Source: Rhyzopertha dominica
Taxonomy: Eukaryota; Arthropoda; Insecta; Coleoptera; Bostrichidae
Length of the DNA stretch: 64,000 nucleotides
Direction: 5' to 3'
Assembly (NCBI GenBank): GCA_025024175.1
Contig: QCXZ01000001.1
Span: 29,010,942 to 29,074,941 of the forward strand
Shown here piece by piece: positions 1-9,444 of the stretch (position 1 is the first letter of the stretch; every line of letters begins with the position of its first letter). The position numbers and the translations under genes are program-made. Below the pieces are notes generated by a model, which made no database searches, was not told the origin of the DNA, and saw nothing but the letters and a program-made list of their open reading frames with translations.

Positions 1-5
1 ATAAT

Positions 6-214
6 GTGCTCGCCAGGAAAGAATGCAGACTTAGTGAGGATGAAAATTGTTGCAAGACATTTAAATCATTGGCATGCCCGCCATTATTTATGGTCACAAT
101 TTCAGGGTAGCACAACGAATAAATTTATTAACTCTGTCCACCCTTGCGGTTCGCCCTATTCAAATTGTGGACAATGTTACATTCCTAAGGTGCGACTTCT
201 TTCCTGGCGTGCAC
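6..214 (+). mobile_element. MITE with about 16-bp terminal inverted repeats, copy 1
   Basis: The left end reads GTGCTCGCCAGGAAAG and the right end is the near-complement CTTTCCTGGCGTGCAC, so the 209-bp unit is closed by terminal inverted repeats. A second copy in opposite orientation lies at 56880-57072 and shares most of the interior, for example the stretch around ATTTAAATCATTGGC. No transposase is encoded, and the open frame through it is incidental. The superfamily cannot be assigned because no clear target duplication flanks either copy. Confidence 0.7.
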
Positions 215-847
215 TATACTGGGTAGCCCACAACAGCCTCCTTAGACGATATGTGCTAGTGGTAAAGGCAATAGAGATACCAAAAATGTAGAAAAAAGTA
301 GATCTTTTGTTCTTTATTGGAAGATCATAGAGGTTCAAAAATTAATAATCCTAGCTCTTATTCAGCCATAGTGCATACAATAAAAGTGTTACTAAGGAAT
401 TAACAATAATTTCTGCATAGGTCTTTTTTTGTAAATATACATTTTGAGGCTGTTTGATTGCTATCATTCTTACTAGACAAAACTCGAAATTGAGATTTAA
501 ACCTTTTGTTTATGGTACACTAGGAAGGAATAAAACTGAAAACTGCAATTTTATGGACATATGTACTGATTTGACGCCTGAAGTTTGGAATTTTATCACT
601 AACAGTCATGCATTGCTAAGGCAGATGACTGCTTGATGTATGTAGGCTGCAATTTAGTGCATTTATTCATGTAATGCAAAAACCGAAAATCGAAACGAAC
701 AATCTGCGAATCAAACAAACTCAAATTGACAAATAAAACTAAAGTAGACGCCCAAAAGTTCCNCTGCTAAAGTGCAGTGGTTAAGCATCATATTGATACC
801 AACAGATGANAAACAACTAGGGGTATATCCTCAAAGAGNTCTGCTAA
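215..847. other. AT-rich non-coding stretch
   Basis: This is presumably intron of the glucosyltransferase gene or 5' flanking DNA. No exon-like frame, RNA gene or repeat boundary could be recognised. The short open frame at 454-636 has no family resemblance. Confidence 0.4.
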
Positions 848-1420
848 TCATGCATAAACTGTGCATATATTTCTTCCATCAAACATGCTGAAAATACAAA
901 AGGCCCAACCTTGAATTAAAGACTTATTAGGAATTTGGCTGCAGTGGAAGTAATATAACTGCACCAAACGATCACCTAAAAACCAGCCCACAAGTTGATA
1001 AAAAACTATCTTGAAATCGTTTGTGAAGGAGTGCATATGGATTTTCGTCATCCCAGATATGCCAATTGTAATAATTAAAACAACCTTTTGATCAAACATT
1101 GCCTCTTCAGAGAACAGAACACAAGACAGAAAGTTAGGGTAACCATTATTTTGGTTCAACAGCCACTCACAAAGCTTGCATCTTATGGAAAGATCTTCAA
1201 CTTTTAGTTGTTACATCTGTGTGTAGTGATAAGCATGCATGGAGTTTTACTTCAAAATTCTTTTTACAGAACTCTTGGACATTGCTACTTGACTGGAAAC
1301 TGCACTTTGACTAGTGCGATTTTTATCAAACATATTCAACACGATTTCCTCATTTTCCACCATTCGCATGTTTATTGTGGGATCTACAATTTTCAAAGGG
1401 TTAGGAGTTACTTGTCTTGT
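848..1420 (-). pseudogene. Decayed Tc1/mariner-type transposase (relic 1)
   Basis: Read on the minus strand, the segment 1360-1247 encodes a helix-turn-helix-like stretch ending SKSSVKRILK, typical of the DNA-binding half of HTH/DDE transposases. After a degraded join, the frame at 1159-848 gives NQNNGYPNFLSCVLFSEEA, the position of the first catalytic Asp in the family motif (usually LFSDEA). Here the Asp is Glu. A second block, FYQLVGWFLGDRLV, matches the following core strand. Frameshifts and stops break the chain and the C-terminal catalytic part is missing, so it is inactive. It abuts the foldback element that starts at 1481. Confidence 0.7.
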
Positions 1421-1480
1421 TTCTCCTTCTCTCANCATTGTGTTCAAAATTGTTTTAAAATCAGGATAGGGTGTTTCACC

Positions 1481-2523
1481 TATACAGGATCCGCCACTTA
1501 AAACTCCCCAGGCTCGTATTTTCGCTATTTTTTTTAGGTACAACCTTAAGTTATATATGAAATTGTAGGTCTTTTTAAACTCTTTAAAAATAGAATATTG
1601 GGTGTCAAAATTTTTTTTTTTGCAGATTATCATATTTTGTGTTTAAAGTTATTTTTTGTAAATATTTTTTAACCTTACCTCGTATAATAAATATTGCTTC
1701 ACAGTCGAATGCCGACTTTTGTCTTCGTCAATTTATGTCATTACCATGTATGCGTAATTTTTACTCCTTAGTGAAAAACAAGAAAAACTAGTCGCCGCCA
1801 TGTTCTGTTATAGGGCCATTCACAATTTTTTAAATGTTAGTTTAGTAGCTTATTATGGTACAAATTATGCCTACATACCCATCGCTGCATACAAAACCCC
1901 AAAATTTGAAGTAACTTTTAAATAAATAAAGTACAAAGTTCGTTCTAGAGAGAGAGANGCTAGAACACGAAACCCTGCGATGAGGCTAGTTTGGTTTTCT
2001 ACATCACGCACTAGCCTCATCGCAGGGTTTCGTTTCCTAGCCTCTCTCTCTGTAGAAGGAAACTTTGTACTTTATTTATTTAAAAGTTACTCCAAATTTT
2101 GTGGTTTTGTTTGCAGCGATGGGTATGTAGGCATAATTTGTACCGTAATAAGCTACTAAAGTAACACTTAATAAATTCTGAACAACCCTACTAACAAAAA
2201 TGGCGGTGACTAGTTTTTCTCGTTTTTCACTAAGAAAGAGTAAAAATTACGCATACATGGTAAAGACACAAATTGAAGAAAATATAAGCCGGCATCCAAC
2301 TATAAAGCAATATTTATTATACGGGCTAAGGTTAAAAAATATTTACAAAAATTAACTTTATTTGCAAAATATGATAATTAACAAAAAAAATTTTTGGGCA
2401 CCCAATATTCTATTTTTAAAGAGTTTAAAAAGACCTACAATTTCATATATAACTTAAGGTTGTACCTAAAAAAAATAGCGAAATTACGAGCCTGGGGAGT
2501 TTTAAGTGGCGGACCCTGTATAT
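1481..2523. mobile_element. Foldback (giant hairpin) element, about 500-bp arms
   Basis: The two halves are near-complementary along their whole length, with a loop of only about 20 bases near 2000. Outer ends are TATACAGGATCCGCCACTTA on the left and its complement TAAGTGGCGGACCCTGTATA on the right. Matching internal landmarks are CTCCCCAGGCTCG/CGAGCCTGGGGAG, the GATGGGTATGTAGGCAT block, and AACCCTGCGATGAGGCTAG close to the centre. Arms differ by scattered substitutions and small indels. No transposase is encoded. TATA borders suggest a TA- or TATA-type target site. It sits 213 bp upstream of the glucosyltransferase exon, so intronic transcription would make a long hairpin RNA. Confidence 0.85.
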
Positions 2524-2736
2524 TNTTGCTTTCCTGGCAACNTAATTTGTTCCCATAGACCTCCATCTTTCATGATTACTCACTTTTAAACGTTCTTATA
2601 TCCCAAACACAAAAAGTAGGAACATTTTTATAAATGGATTTTAGCTTTAAAATTGCCTATGCTATATGCACATTTTGGGTTGGAAGCGAGTTGTGGGGTA
2701 CTGTGCATATTTTTAACCTTTACTTATTACTTTAAG

Positions 2737-3359
2737 GTCGTTGGGATATTCATAGATTAGAACTGGGCAAAATAGGGAACGAAACTGCTTGGGAAGACAA
2801 AATAGCCAAGGCTTTTTTCAGGGGTTCTCGAACTAGCTCAGAACGAGACCCCTTGGTAATGTTATCGCGGGAACGTCCCGATTTAGTTGACGCTCAGTAC
2901 ACAAAGAACCAAGCTTGGAAATCTGATGCCGACACTCTACATGCACCCCCTGCATCCGAAGTGCCTTTTAATGAGCACTGCAAATATAAGTATTTGTTTA
3001 ATTTTCGAGGTGTTGCAGCTAGTTTTCGACTGAAGCACATATTTTTATGTAAATCACTGGTGTTTCATGTAGGAAACGAGTGGTTGGAATTCTTCTACCC
3101 AGCCCTCAAACCTTGGTATCATTACATTCCTGTTAAAACTGAGGCTAACAAGGATAAGCTGAAAGAACTGTTGGAATTTGCTATGAGGCATAACAGTGTT
3201 GTGAAAGAAATAGCAGAGAATGGCTACAAAATGATATGGGATAATTTGAGAATGAAGGATGTTACATGTTATTGGAGGAAATTGTTAAAGAAATATGCAA
3301 AACTTTTACAGTACGAACCAAAACTAGATGAGAATCTCATTAAGTTAAGTAAGAAATGA
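2737..3359 (+). CDS. rumi: Protein O-glucosyltransferase (rumi/POGLUT1 family), last coding exon
   Basis: This family transfers glucose to serines of EGF repeats, notably of Notch, in the endoplasmic reticulum. The exon starts after the acceptor ATTACTTTAAG at 2736 with two bases completing a split Gly codon, then reads [11 protein letters not shown] and runs 206 residues without a stop to TGA at 3359. Diagnostic family blocks are [16 protein letters not shown] (sugar-nucleotide region), [48 protein letters not shown] and DVTCYW near the C terminus. The N-terminal half, with the signal peptide and catalytic Asp, is not in the window. The chain ends LIKLSKK without a KDEL-like retention signal, which is unusual for the family. 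The first ATG at 2853 is internal and is not the true start. Confidence 0.92.
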
Positions 3360-3485
3360 ATGTGATAACTGTGATTTATAATCTCTTGACAATAATAATG
3401 TAATTGTGACAATAACTCTATAAAAGTGTTATATAGTAAGTACTTATATGCATATCTTTACTGTTTTTGTTTGTATTCGTTGTTT

Positions 3486-3491
3486 ATTAAA
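3486..3491 (+). promoter_or_regulatory. Candidate polyadenylation signal ATTAAA for rumi
   Basis: ATTAAA lies 127 bp after the rumi stop and is the nearest canonical or first-variant hexamer on this strand, with T-rich and GT-containing sequence around it. No cleavage site can be placed from sequence alone. Confidence 0.35.
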
Positions 3492-3839
3492 GGATGTCCT
3501 TTACACAAGTTATCGTTTTACTCATATACGGCACAAATTAATTATAAAACCTCGGTAACTTACCTAGACATTTGTCTGATTCTCTAGGCTAAAAAGTTCG
3601 GATTCATTTTATACTACTGGTCAATTTTTCGGAAAATTGTTAACAATTATAACAAATTATAACAAAGTGGAATGGGAAATAACAGCTTTTGAAAATACTT
3701 TTATAAAAGTAATTGAAAAAATTTATTAAAAAACAACAAAAACAATCAGACAAACCCACAAGCAGAACAACAAGTGTTAAATAAATATTCACAATATTAA
3801 CAATGAACAATAACAATAAACATAATGTTCAAACCAAGA
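3492..3839. other. AT-rich 3' flank of rumi
   Basis: No frame, repeat end or RNA gene is recognisable here. It lies between the rumi 3' end and transposase relic 2. Confidence 0.4.
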
Positions 3840-4655
3840 TTAACAAAAAAAAATCAAAAAAAGACATATAAATATACGAGCTTTAAGTTTTTCATAGCAG
3901 ATGCTCAAAAATGTTTTGTATACAATATTTTTAATGTACCCCCAAAAGAAAAAATCAAGTTTGGTAAGATCAGGCGATCTTGCAGGCCACTTTGGAGGTG
4001 TACCATCCTGCTGTATCCATATTTCATGATGTAGTACCGGAGGAAGGCCTTCTAGTAAATTATAGAGATAGTTTTCTAAAAAATTGTGATATCGCCTTCC
4101 ATTTAGCGGTTCATCAAAAAAGAAAGACCCCATGGCATGCTCTCCGAGAATTCCAGCCCACACATTGAGGGACAATCGATGTTGCCCATCTACACCTCTT
4201 AAGAAAAGAGGATTCTCAGTAGTGTAATAGTAAAGATTACATCCTATTTTATGGAAAGCAGCTTCATCGCTAAATAATACTTTCGAGAACAAATTTTCTG
4301 TTTCATATTTTTTCTTCTGCCCATCTACAAAACTCTTCTATCCTCCATATCACGTTCTAAAGGTTCCTGATGGAGCTGAACATGATAAGGATGATATATG
4401 CTTTTTAATAATGTGATGCACAGAAGTTCTACAAGTGTTTGTTTTGCTGCTTAATTTTCTTACACTCACGTAAGGATTTTTAACTAGCGATGTTACGACT
4501 GCAAATTCCTTTTCTTCGTTTGTTGCTGTTTTCTCTCGTTACACTTTTTCATAAAAATATTTTGTCACGTACATTCTAGTTGCTAATAAGCAATTTCTAT
4601 ATGCTTCTGCAAGCAAGAAAAATATATCTATAAGTACTTCCTTACTAAAATTCAT
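3840..4655 (-). pseudogene. Decayed mariner-type transposase (relic 2)
   Basis: On the minus strand the reading starts at 4655 with MNFSKEVLIDIFFLLAEAYR, the usual N-terminus of this insect HTH/DDE transposase family. A second frame then gives NEEKEFAVVTSLVKNP and RKLSSKTNTCRTSVHHIIKK (DNA-binding helices), and the long frame 4292-3840 gives the catalytic half. That half contains KVLFSDEAAFH (first Asp), LNVWAGILGEHAMG, WIQQDGTPPK (second Asp) and WPARSPDLTKLDFFFWG (third catalytic position). At least two frameshifts or stops separate the parts, and a piece is missing between QQDG and WPARSP, so it is dead. Terminal repeats were not found. Confidence 0.85.
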
Positions 4656-5058
4656 TTTTAGATATTTTGCATGTGCAGACACAGTTTAGCAAAGTCAGTT
4701 TTCCAAAAGCTACTACATTTTTAATAATAATAAAAATTTCATTCTTTTAAGAATAACTCAAAATCTAGCAACTGTAGGCATAGGACAACCTTATATTTTT
4801 AGAAACAGAATTTTATTACATAATTACTTGTGAAATAAAAAAGGGATATTCTATGTAAAATAAAGAAGTTATTGTCATTTAAAAATTGCATTGTTTAGCC
4901 TCAATTTAGTAAGCGCCCTGAATGAGTAAAACAATAAAAAGTAGCATCCAGCTATAAAGCAGACGTTAATATTTAATTAGTTAAGATTACATTTGCCAAA
5001 TTTATTATTAAAAAAATATATCTTTATTTCTGTGAACCTCTACAAATGGCAAATTTTT
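4656..5058. other. AT-rich spacer
   Basis: No coding or structural signal was recognised between transposase relic 2 and repeat R1 copy A. Confidence 0.35.
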
Positions 5059-6043
5059 ACTGCTACATCCAACGGATGGGAAGTATTGTATCGCGAAAAA
5101 AAGTTTGAAAATTTTTTATTTGCTCATTCGCTTTAAAATGGTCGAAAACGTAAAAACACACAATTTGAGCAAAAAAAATTTCTTGTCTGTCTGTATCTGC
5201 GGTTTTGTTTGTGGACACGATAACTTTCGAAAGACTTAATATATGAACTTGAAATTTGGCAAACATATAAATCTCAACTACCCAAAGCGACCTATTGTTT
5301 TTGGGGTAAGTAGGTTATCGGGAAGGGGGCGAAATTGGGGGTAACTACCTTTTTTGCAAATTTTTATTTTTTTTCGTTTTAGTATGTGATTAGTACTATA
5401 ACCGTGAGTATTATTCGCCCTTATAAATTTTCGATGCAGCAAATTGTTTAGAAGATATTATCAAAAAAGCGTCACTTAAACGGTTTTTCCTAAATATCTC
5501 CGAATATATTTAATATATTCAAAAAATGAAAATACCATCAGATAGGAAATAAATTTCTCACATCACGAGAACCGTTTGTCTTAGAAAAAAAGGTTTGAGA
5601 GAAAAAATGCCCAAAACCTGGCTGTCCAGAACACGTATTTGTCATCCAGCCGCCATCTTTAAATGCCCTAGTAAGATGGGAAAAACAGTTCGTTTTGGAT
5701 TTGGAGACCAGTTTGCGCGAACTAGCTCGCGCAAGCGAGGCGTTATTCGTTTCAGTAGTTCGTTCGCGAACTGAAACAAGAGCCGTTCATTCGCGAACGA
5801 CGAACTTTTAATGTCACGAACCAGTTCGCGCAGTTCTCACCCGAGAGCCATTTTTTTTTTAAGTTCGTTCGCGACCGACCCACCTCTACGTAATTTAGGT
5901 TATGTTTTCCAGCCAAGGAGGAAGAATAGCTTATTCCTCCTCCTTGCATCCAGCCGCCATTTTTGACAGCATTCTGGATAGGCTAATCGTATAGTATAAC
6001 AAATAAAAACGTAAATGTTATTTTGACAATTGGATGTGGAAGT
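5059..6043 (+). repeat. Dispersed repeat R1, copy A, carrying a nested insertion
   Basis: It is the same family as 34462-35335 and 35625-36485. It opens with CATCCAACGGATGGGAAGT and closes with TTGGATGTGGAAGT, so ends are inverted relative to one another. Shared inner landmarks are GTTTGTGGACACGATAAC, the block CCTATTGTTTTTGGGGTAAG, and TTTAATATATTCAAAAAATG. Similarity to copies B and C continues about 25 bp past the right end (ATTGATTCAATT...GCGG), so the true boundary is probably a little further out. No protein is encoded. An unrelated 0.37-kb segment interrupts it. Confidence 0.75.
5617..5984. mobile_element. Nested insertion in R1 copy A, rich in TTCGCGAAC palindromes
   Basis: Alignment with R1 copies B and C shows this segment is extra. 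It starts near CCTGGCTGTCCAGAACA and ends near GCATTCTGGATAGG, which are roughly inverted. CATCCAGCCGCCAT occurs as a direct repeat near both edges. The interior holds several copies of GTTCG/CGAAC words, including GTTCGTTCGCGAACT and TTCGCGAACGACGAAC, so it can form several small hairpins. No coding frame is convincing. Confidence 0.6.
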
Positions 6044-6159
6044 ATTGATTCAATTTTCAGCGGTTTTTAAAAAAGTGTTATTATTTNAAAAACGGTAATA
6101 TCTAGCTGTGGCAAACAAAGTTACATAAAAATTCAACCCAGAATCAAATAATGCAATAA

Positions 6160-6353
6160 TATACAGGGTGGTATATTTAAAATAAGAAAGTTAGTTCCTA
6201 CAGATCTATTATGGACCACCCTTTATATGCGTACATAATTTTATGTAGTAGAAAATTTGAAACCAATTCGCTTTGCTTTATAGATTTTTTCTGTATCTTT
6301 AATACTATCAGAGATACAGAAGAAATATGCACTAATGGAACACCCTGTATATA
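6160..6353. mobile_element. Small MITE with TATACAGGGTG ends
   Basis: The left end TATACAGGGTGG and right end CACCCTGTATATA are inverted repeats enclosing 194 bp. The interior has no coding frame worth naming. The same CACCCTGTATA-type terminus recurs near 10410 and 10470 and resembles the ends of the foldback element at 1481-2523. Confidence 0.6.
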
Positions 6354-6927
6354 TAAACTATTCAGCGCATGGATCCACAAAAATCGCTGCAGGTATTGAC
6401 AAGGTCTACTATAAAGGTCCACACTCCACACTAGCTCTGTGTCCAAAAAGTGTATAAAGACAGCAGATATTAGCAACCTTGACATGTAGCTTAACGAAAC
6501 AACATCAAGGCTACAAAGAAATGCTTTCGCTAATAAAATACTGCAAACTTACCTGCATTCACTGCTAATGCATATCTTGTGCCTAAACAGCGAAGAAAAA
6601 CTGAAATTCTCTAGATTAGCAGGTAGTTGAAAACATGGTCCAATTTTACCACAAGGAAAAGTTTAGACACTTTTATTTCGAAATAATGCACTGATAAAGT
6701 TAGTCGCCTAGAGGTTGTAGCATAGCAACTAAGTATGTATATAGGTTGTCAGAAAAATATTAAGTTTGGAAAGAAAACGTTTTTTAATATCGCAGACTGT
6801 TTTTATAATGAAGCAAAACTTTGCGCACCATCTCAAGACTCATCATCCATAACATATTAAAATTTTCATGTTTTTTATCTAAAGTCATACCTAATAAAGC
6901 TGGTGAAGGTAACTTTACGGACACACA
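6354..6927. other. Intergenic AT-rich stretch
   Basis: Nothing was recognised apart from the candidate promoter that follows. Confidence 0.35.
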
Positions 6928-6982
6928 GTATCAGTCAGTCGCACAAGTCACAAGGCAGCAGCTGAAATTGTCATGAGGACCG
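6928..6982 (+). promoter_or_regulatory. Candidate transcription start and orphan first coding exon
   Basis: TCAGTC at 6931-6936 matches the arthropod initiator. It is followed by a short leader without upstream ATGs and ATG AGG ACC G at 6973-6982, which is cut by a strong donor, GGTGAGT. This is the layout of insect genes whose first coding exon holds only a few codons (Met-Arg-Thr, phase 1). No convincing second exon was found downstream on this strand. A solo LTR begins 79 bp after the donor. It may be the start of an unrecognised gene, a remnant, or coincidence. Confidence 0.3.
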
Positions 6983-7061
6983 GTGAGTGACCGGTATTAA
7001 AGTTTATATANTTAAGATTGATTTTTTATTAATTGTTCTCTTTCACTTAATTAATATGTAT

Positions 7062-8381
7062 TGTTACGGTTATTTTATTCATTAGGATTCNATTTCATGA
7101 TATTGGCTTCAGCGTCTGTTTTTGCGGTCTTCTTTCGCCTACCTTGGCTCCTTTTTGCATTCGCTTATCGCTTGGTCGTACGCCGATTTCGGCAGTTTAT
7201 GGGCAGATCTAGTGAAGCTGACTTGGTAAAGCCGATTTAGGGATTGCAAGTGTTTCTATTTTTCCGTTCAAGTTTGGAGTACTTCTGTAGTTATAGTAGT
7301 TGGATTTTGCTGAATGGAATTTCACTCAATTGTTGATTTGAAAATCTGCTCATAACTCGACTAACCAGCCGTATTCGTCTAACGCGGCGTTGCCCTCTAT
7401 ACGAGGTAAGTTCAAAAGGTTGTGCGCTTCGGTGCAACGAGTGCATTATTTACACGCTTGTAGGGCTTCAAATACCGACGTAATTACATCCAGATTCAAG
7501 TAGCGACGTATTTACGTCAATATAGAAGCACCCACGTCGTTTTACGTATTCCAGTACGGACGCGAACATTTTCCAGTGCACAGCTCGATTGGGAAGTTCC
7601 TGTTTCTGAGACTGCATCACAGAACATCTTGACTGCACCTGGTAGCGACGACATTCGTGGTACTTACCTGATTTGGTTCCGGACCTTGGGCCACCTTCAC
7701 GAAACGTACTCGTCGTGGACTAAATAGCTAAGTCTAGCTATAGATACGTTATATTTAATACTGCTGTTACGTGCGATTGGTCCTTATTTTTTTTACGTAG
7801 CTAAATTGAATATTGATGCAAAGTTTCCTTACCTCGGTGCTTGATATTAAAGTATTACATTATTTTTCATTCGTTGCTTAATTATCTCGTTTCTTTATTC
7901 GTAACGCGTTTCGTTTGACATGTATAGATATACATAAATACTGTTCTTGGTTTTGTGAAACCGATATATGTACATATATGGGGGGATTAAAATTCATTTT
8001 TGTTGCATTTATAGAGATTTATGTTACGAAATACTTTAACTTCAGTATGTTTATTGCTCTTTAAATTAATTTCTGTATATATTGAATTTAATATATGTTT
8101 CGTGGAGCTTCCGTTATCTTTTGTTTTACTTATAGCGCCATTAACTAGTTTTTGAGCACATTGAATAGGTGATCCAGTTTGTAAAGCAACCATCTTTCGT
8201 GATTTGATACTCTGTGTTGCGTTCGGTGGAGATATTTTAAATCACGTGGCGCCTCCTTCTTTCGTTTATCTTCTAAAAATTACTGGGTATTTTAATTGTT
8301 GCACTTAAAACCCACACCCCACACCGACTGTGCTAGCGGCCACCGGAACCAACCCCGGTTGTTCTCTGTTATATCGTAACA
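7062..8381. mobile_element. Solo long terminal repeat (1.32 kb)
   Basis: The segment begins TGTTACGG and ends CGTAACA, giving perfect TGTTACG/CGTAACA inverted ends of LTR type. It is flanked on both sides by GTAT (7058-7061 and 8382-8385), a 4-bp target duplication as left by Ty3/Gypsy-like integrases. The interior is richer in G+C and CpG than its surroundings between about 7100 and 7730, then AT-rich. No gag or pol sequence is present, so it is best read as a solo LTR left by recombination. Superfamily is inferred from the duplication length only. Confidence 0.75.
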
Positions 8382-8385
8382 GTAT

Positions 8386-9132
8386 ATCCTGTACTTACCT
8401 ACATCAATGAGTGCATATCTTTTTATAATACCTAATTTTTCTATAGAAAACTTAGTTTAGAAATACAAACTTGTTGAGTATGAAGAAGTAAAATTGACTA
8501 TATAAATTTGATATTTAAATGCAAATAAATAAAGGTCGGAAATATACTACTATACGTTTAGTGGATATGAGATACCTTCATTTTATTTTTTTTCATTCGT
8601 TTCAGATTTGATTGTACCTTAGTTGTTTCTTTACAGAACTACTGAAAAAAATGGTATGGCTAAGAATAGACTGAGATAAGTCTTTTTTTGTTTTATCTAA
8701 ACCATAAGGTAGGTATGTATGTATGTACATACATTATGAGGGACTCATAGTCATTTCCTCGTGGTTTTATATACTGTTCTATTTATACACCCACTGCATG
8801 TACTTCTTATGTAATGTATACCAATTTATTGAAAGTCATTAAAAGAAAAGATTTATTTCATTAGGCAAAATACAATTTTCTGATAACCTGCCAAATCAAA
8901 TTTTAGCAATAAAAACATGTCATTGTTAACCGTTTCCATCGCCAAAATTCAATAAAGTAATACCACACGCACCTTTACTAGGACAAAAAATAAATAATAT
9001 TCCTACAACTACAAGACACTAACTACACAACTAAACTTATCTAAAAAATATTGTTAAAGCACCGTCAGCTCATGTAGGTCATTATTGGCAACATTGTTGC
9101 TCGATTGGTAGCACCTATGCAACGTAACAGTG
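8386..9132. other. 3' flank of the secreted-protein gene
   Basis: AT-rich, without exons on either strand that I can support. On the minus strand, AATAAA occurs at about 8852-8857, roughly 280 bp beyond the stop codon at 9133, and could serve as the polyadenylation signal of that gene. Confidence 0.4.
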
Positions 9133-9444
9133 TTACAAAATACTGTCGATATCCATATTACTATCACTTGCATATAGGAATTCATAAATGGACGAGGCTA
9201 ATTCGTCAATTTCGCCGTTACTTTCCTCCTCATCTGATGCTGGTAATTTCCGCGCTCGCCCTGCTCTGCGTAAGTCGAATTCGCTATCGAATTCTTCATC
9301 TGTTACTCCAGAGTACTTATCTCTGACGTCCTTCATTATGCAGGCTTCCAATTTCTTATGCTTGTAACACTTGAAGAAAAACATCGGACGGATGAGTTCT
9401 TTTGAGAGAGGTGATTTGTCTTTCTTTACTTCGGGAACACATTG
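9133..9444 (-). CDS. Secreted-protein gene, terminal coding exon 5
   Basis: It has 103 codons and a TAA stop. It opens QCVPEVKKDKSPLSKEL. The segment FFFKCYKHKKLEACIMKDV has the C-x8-C spacing of odorant-binding-like proteins. The rest is acidic, with EEESNGEIDEL and a C-terminus of NMDIDSIL. The acceptor is TTATTTTACAG. Confidence 0.85.
   Translation of the reverse strand, partial: QCVPEVKKDKSPLSKELIRPMFFFKCYKHKKLEACIMKDVRDKYSGVTDEEFDSEFDLRRAGRARKLPASDEEESNGEIDELASSIYEFLYASDSNMDIDSIL

Noticed and set aside
1960..2035. GAAACCCTGCGATGAGG words at the centre of the foldback, first read as a possible hammerhead
   Set aside because: The box reads GCGATGAG, not CUGAUGA, and the order and stems of a hammerhead cannot be formed. 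The structure is simply the apex of the large hairpin.
5752..5949. 65-codon minus-strand ORF in the palindrome-rich insertion
   Set aside because: It lies in palindromic low-complexity DNA, and the residues reflect repeated CGAAC/GTTCG words.
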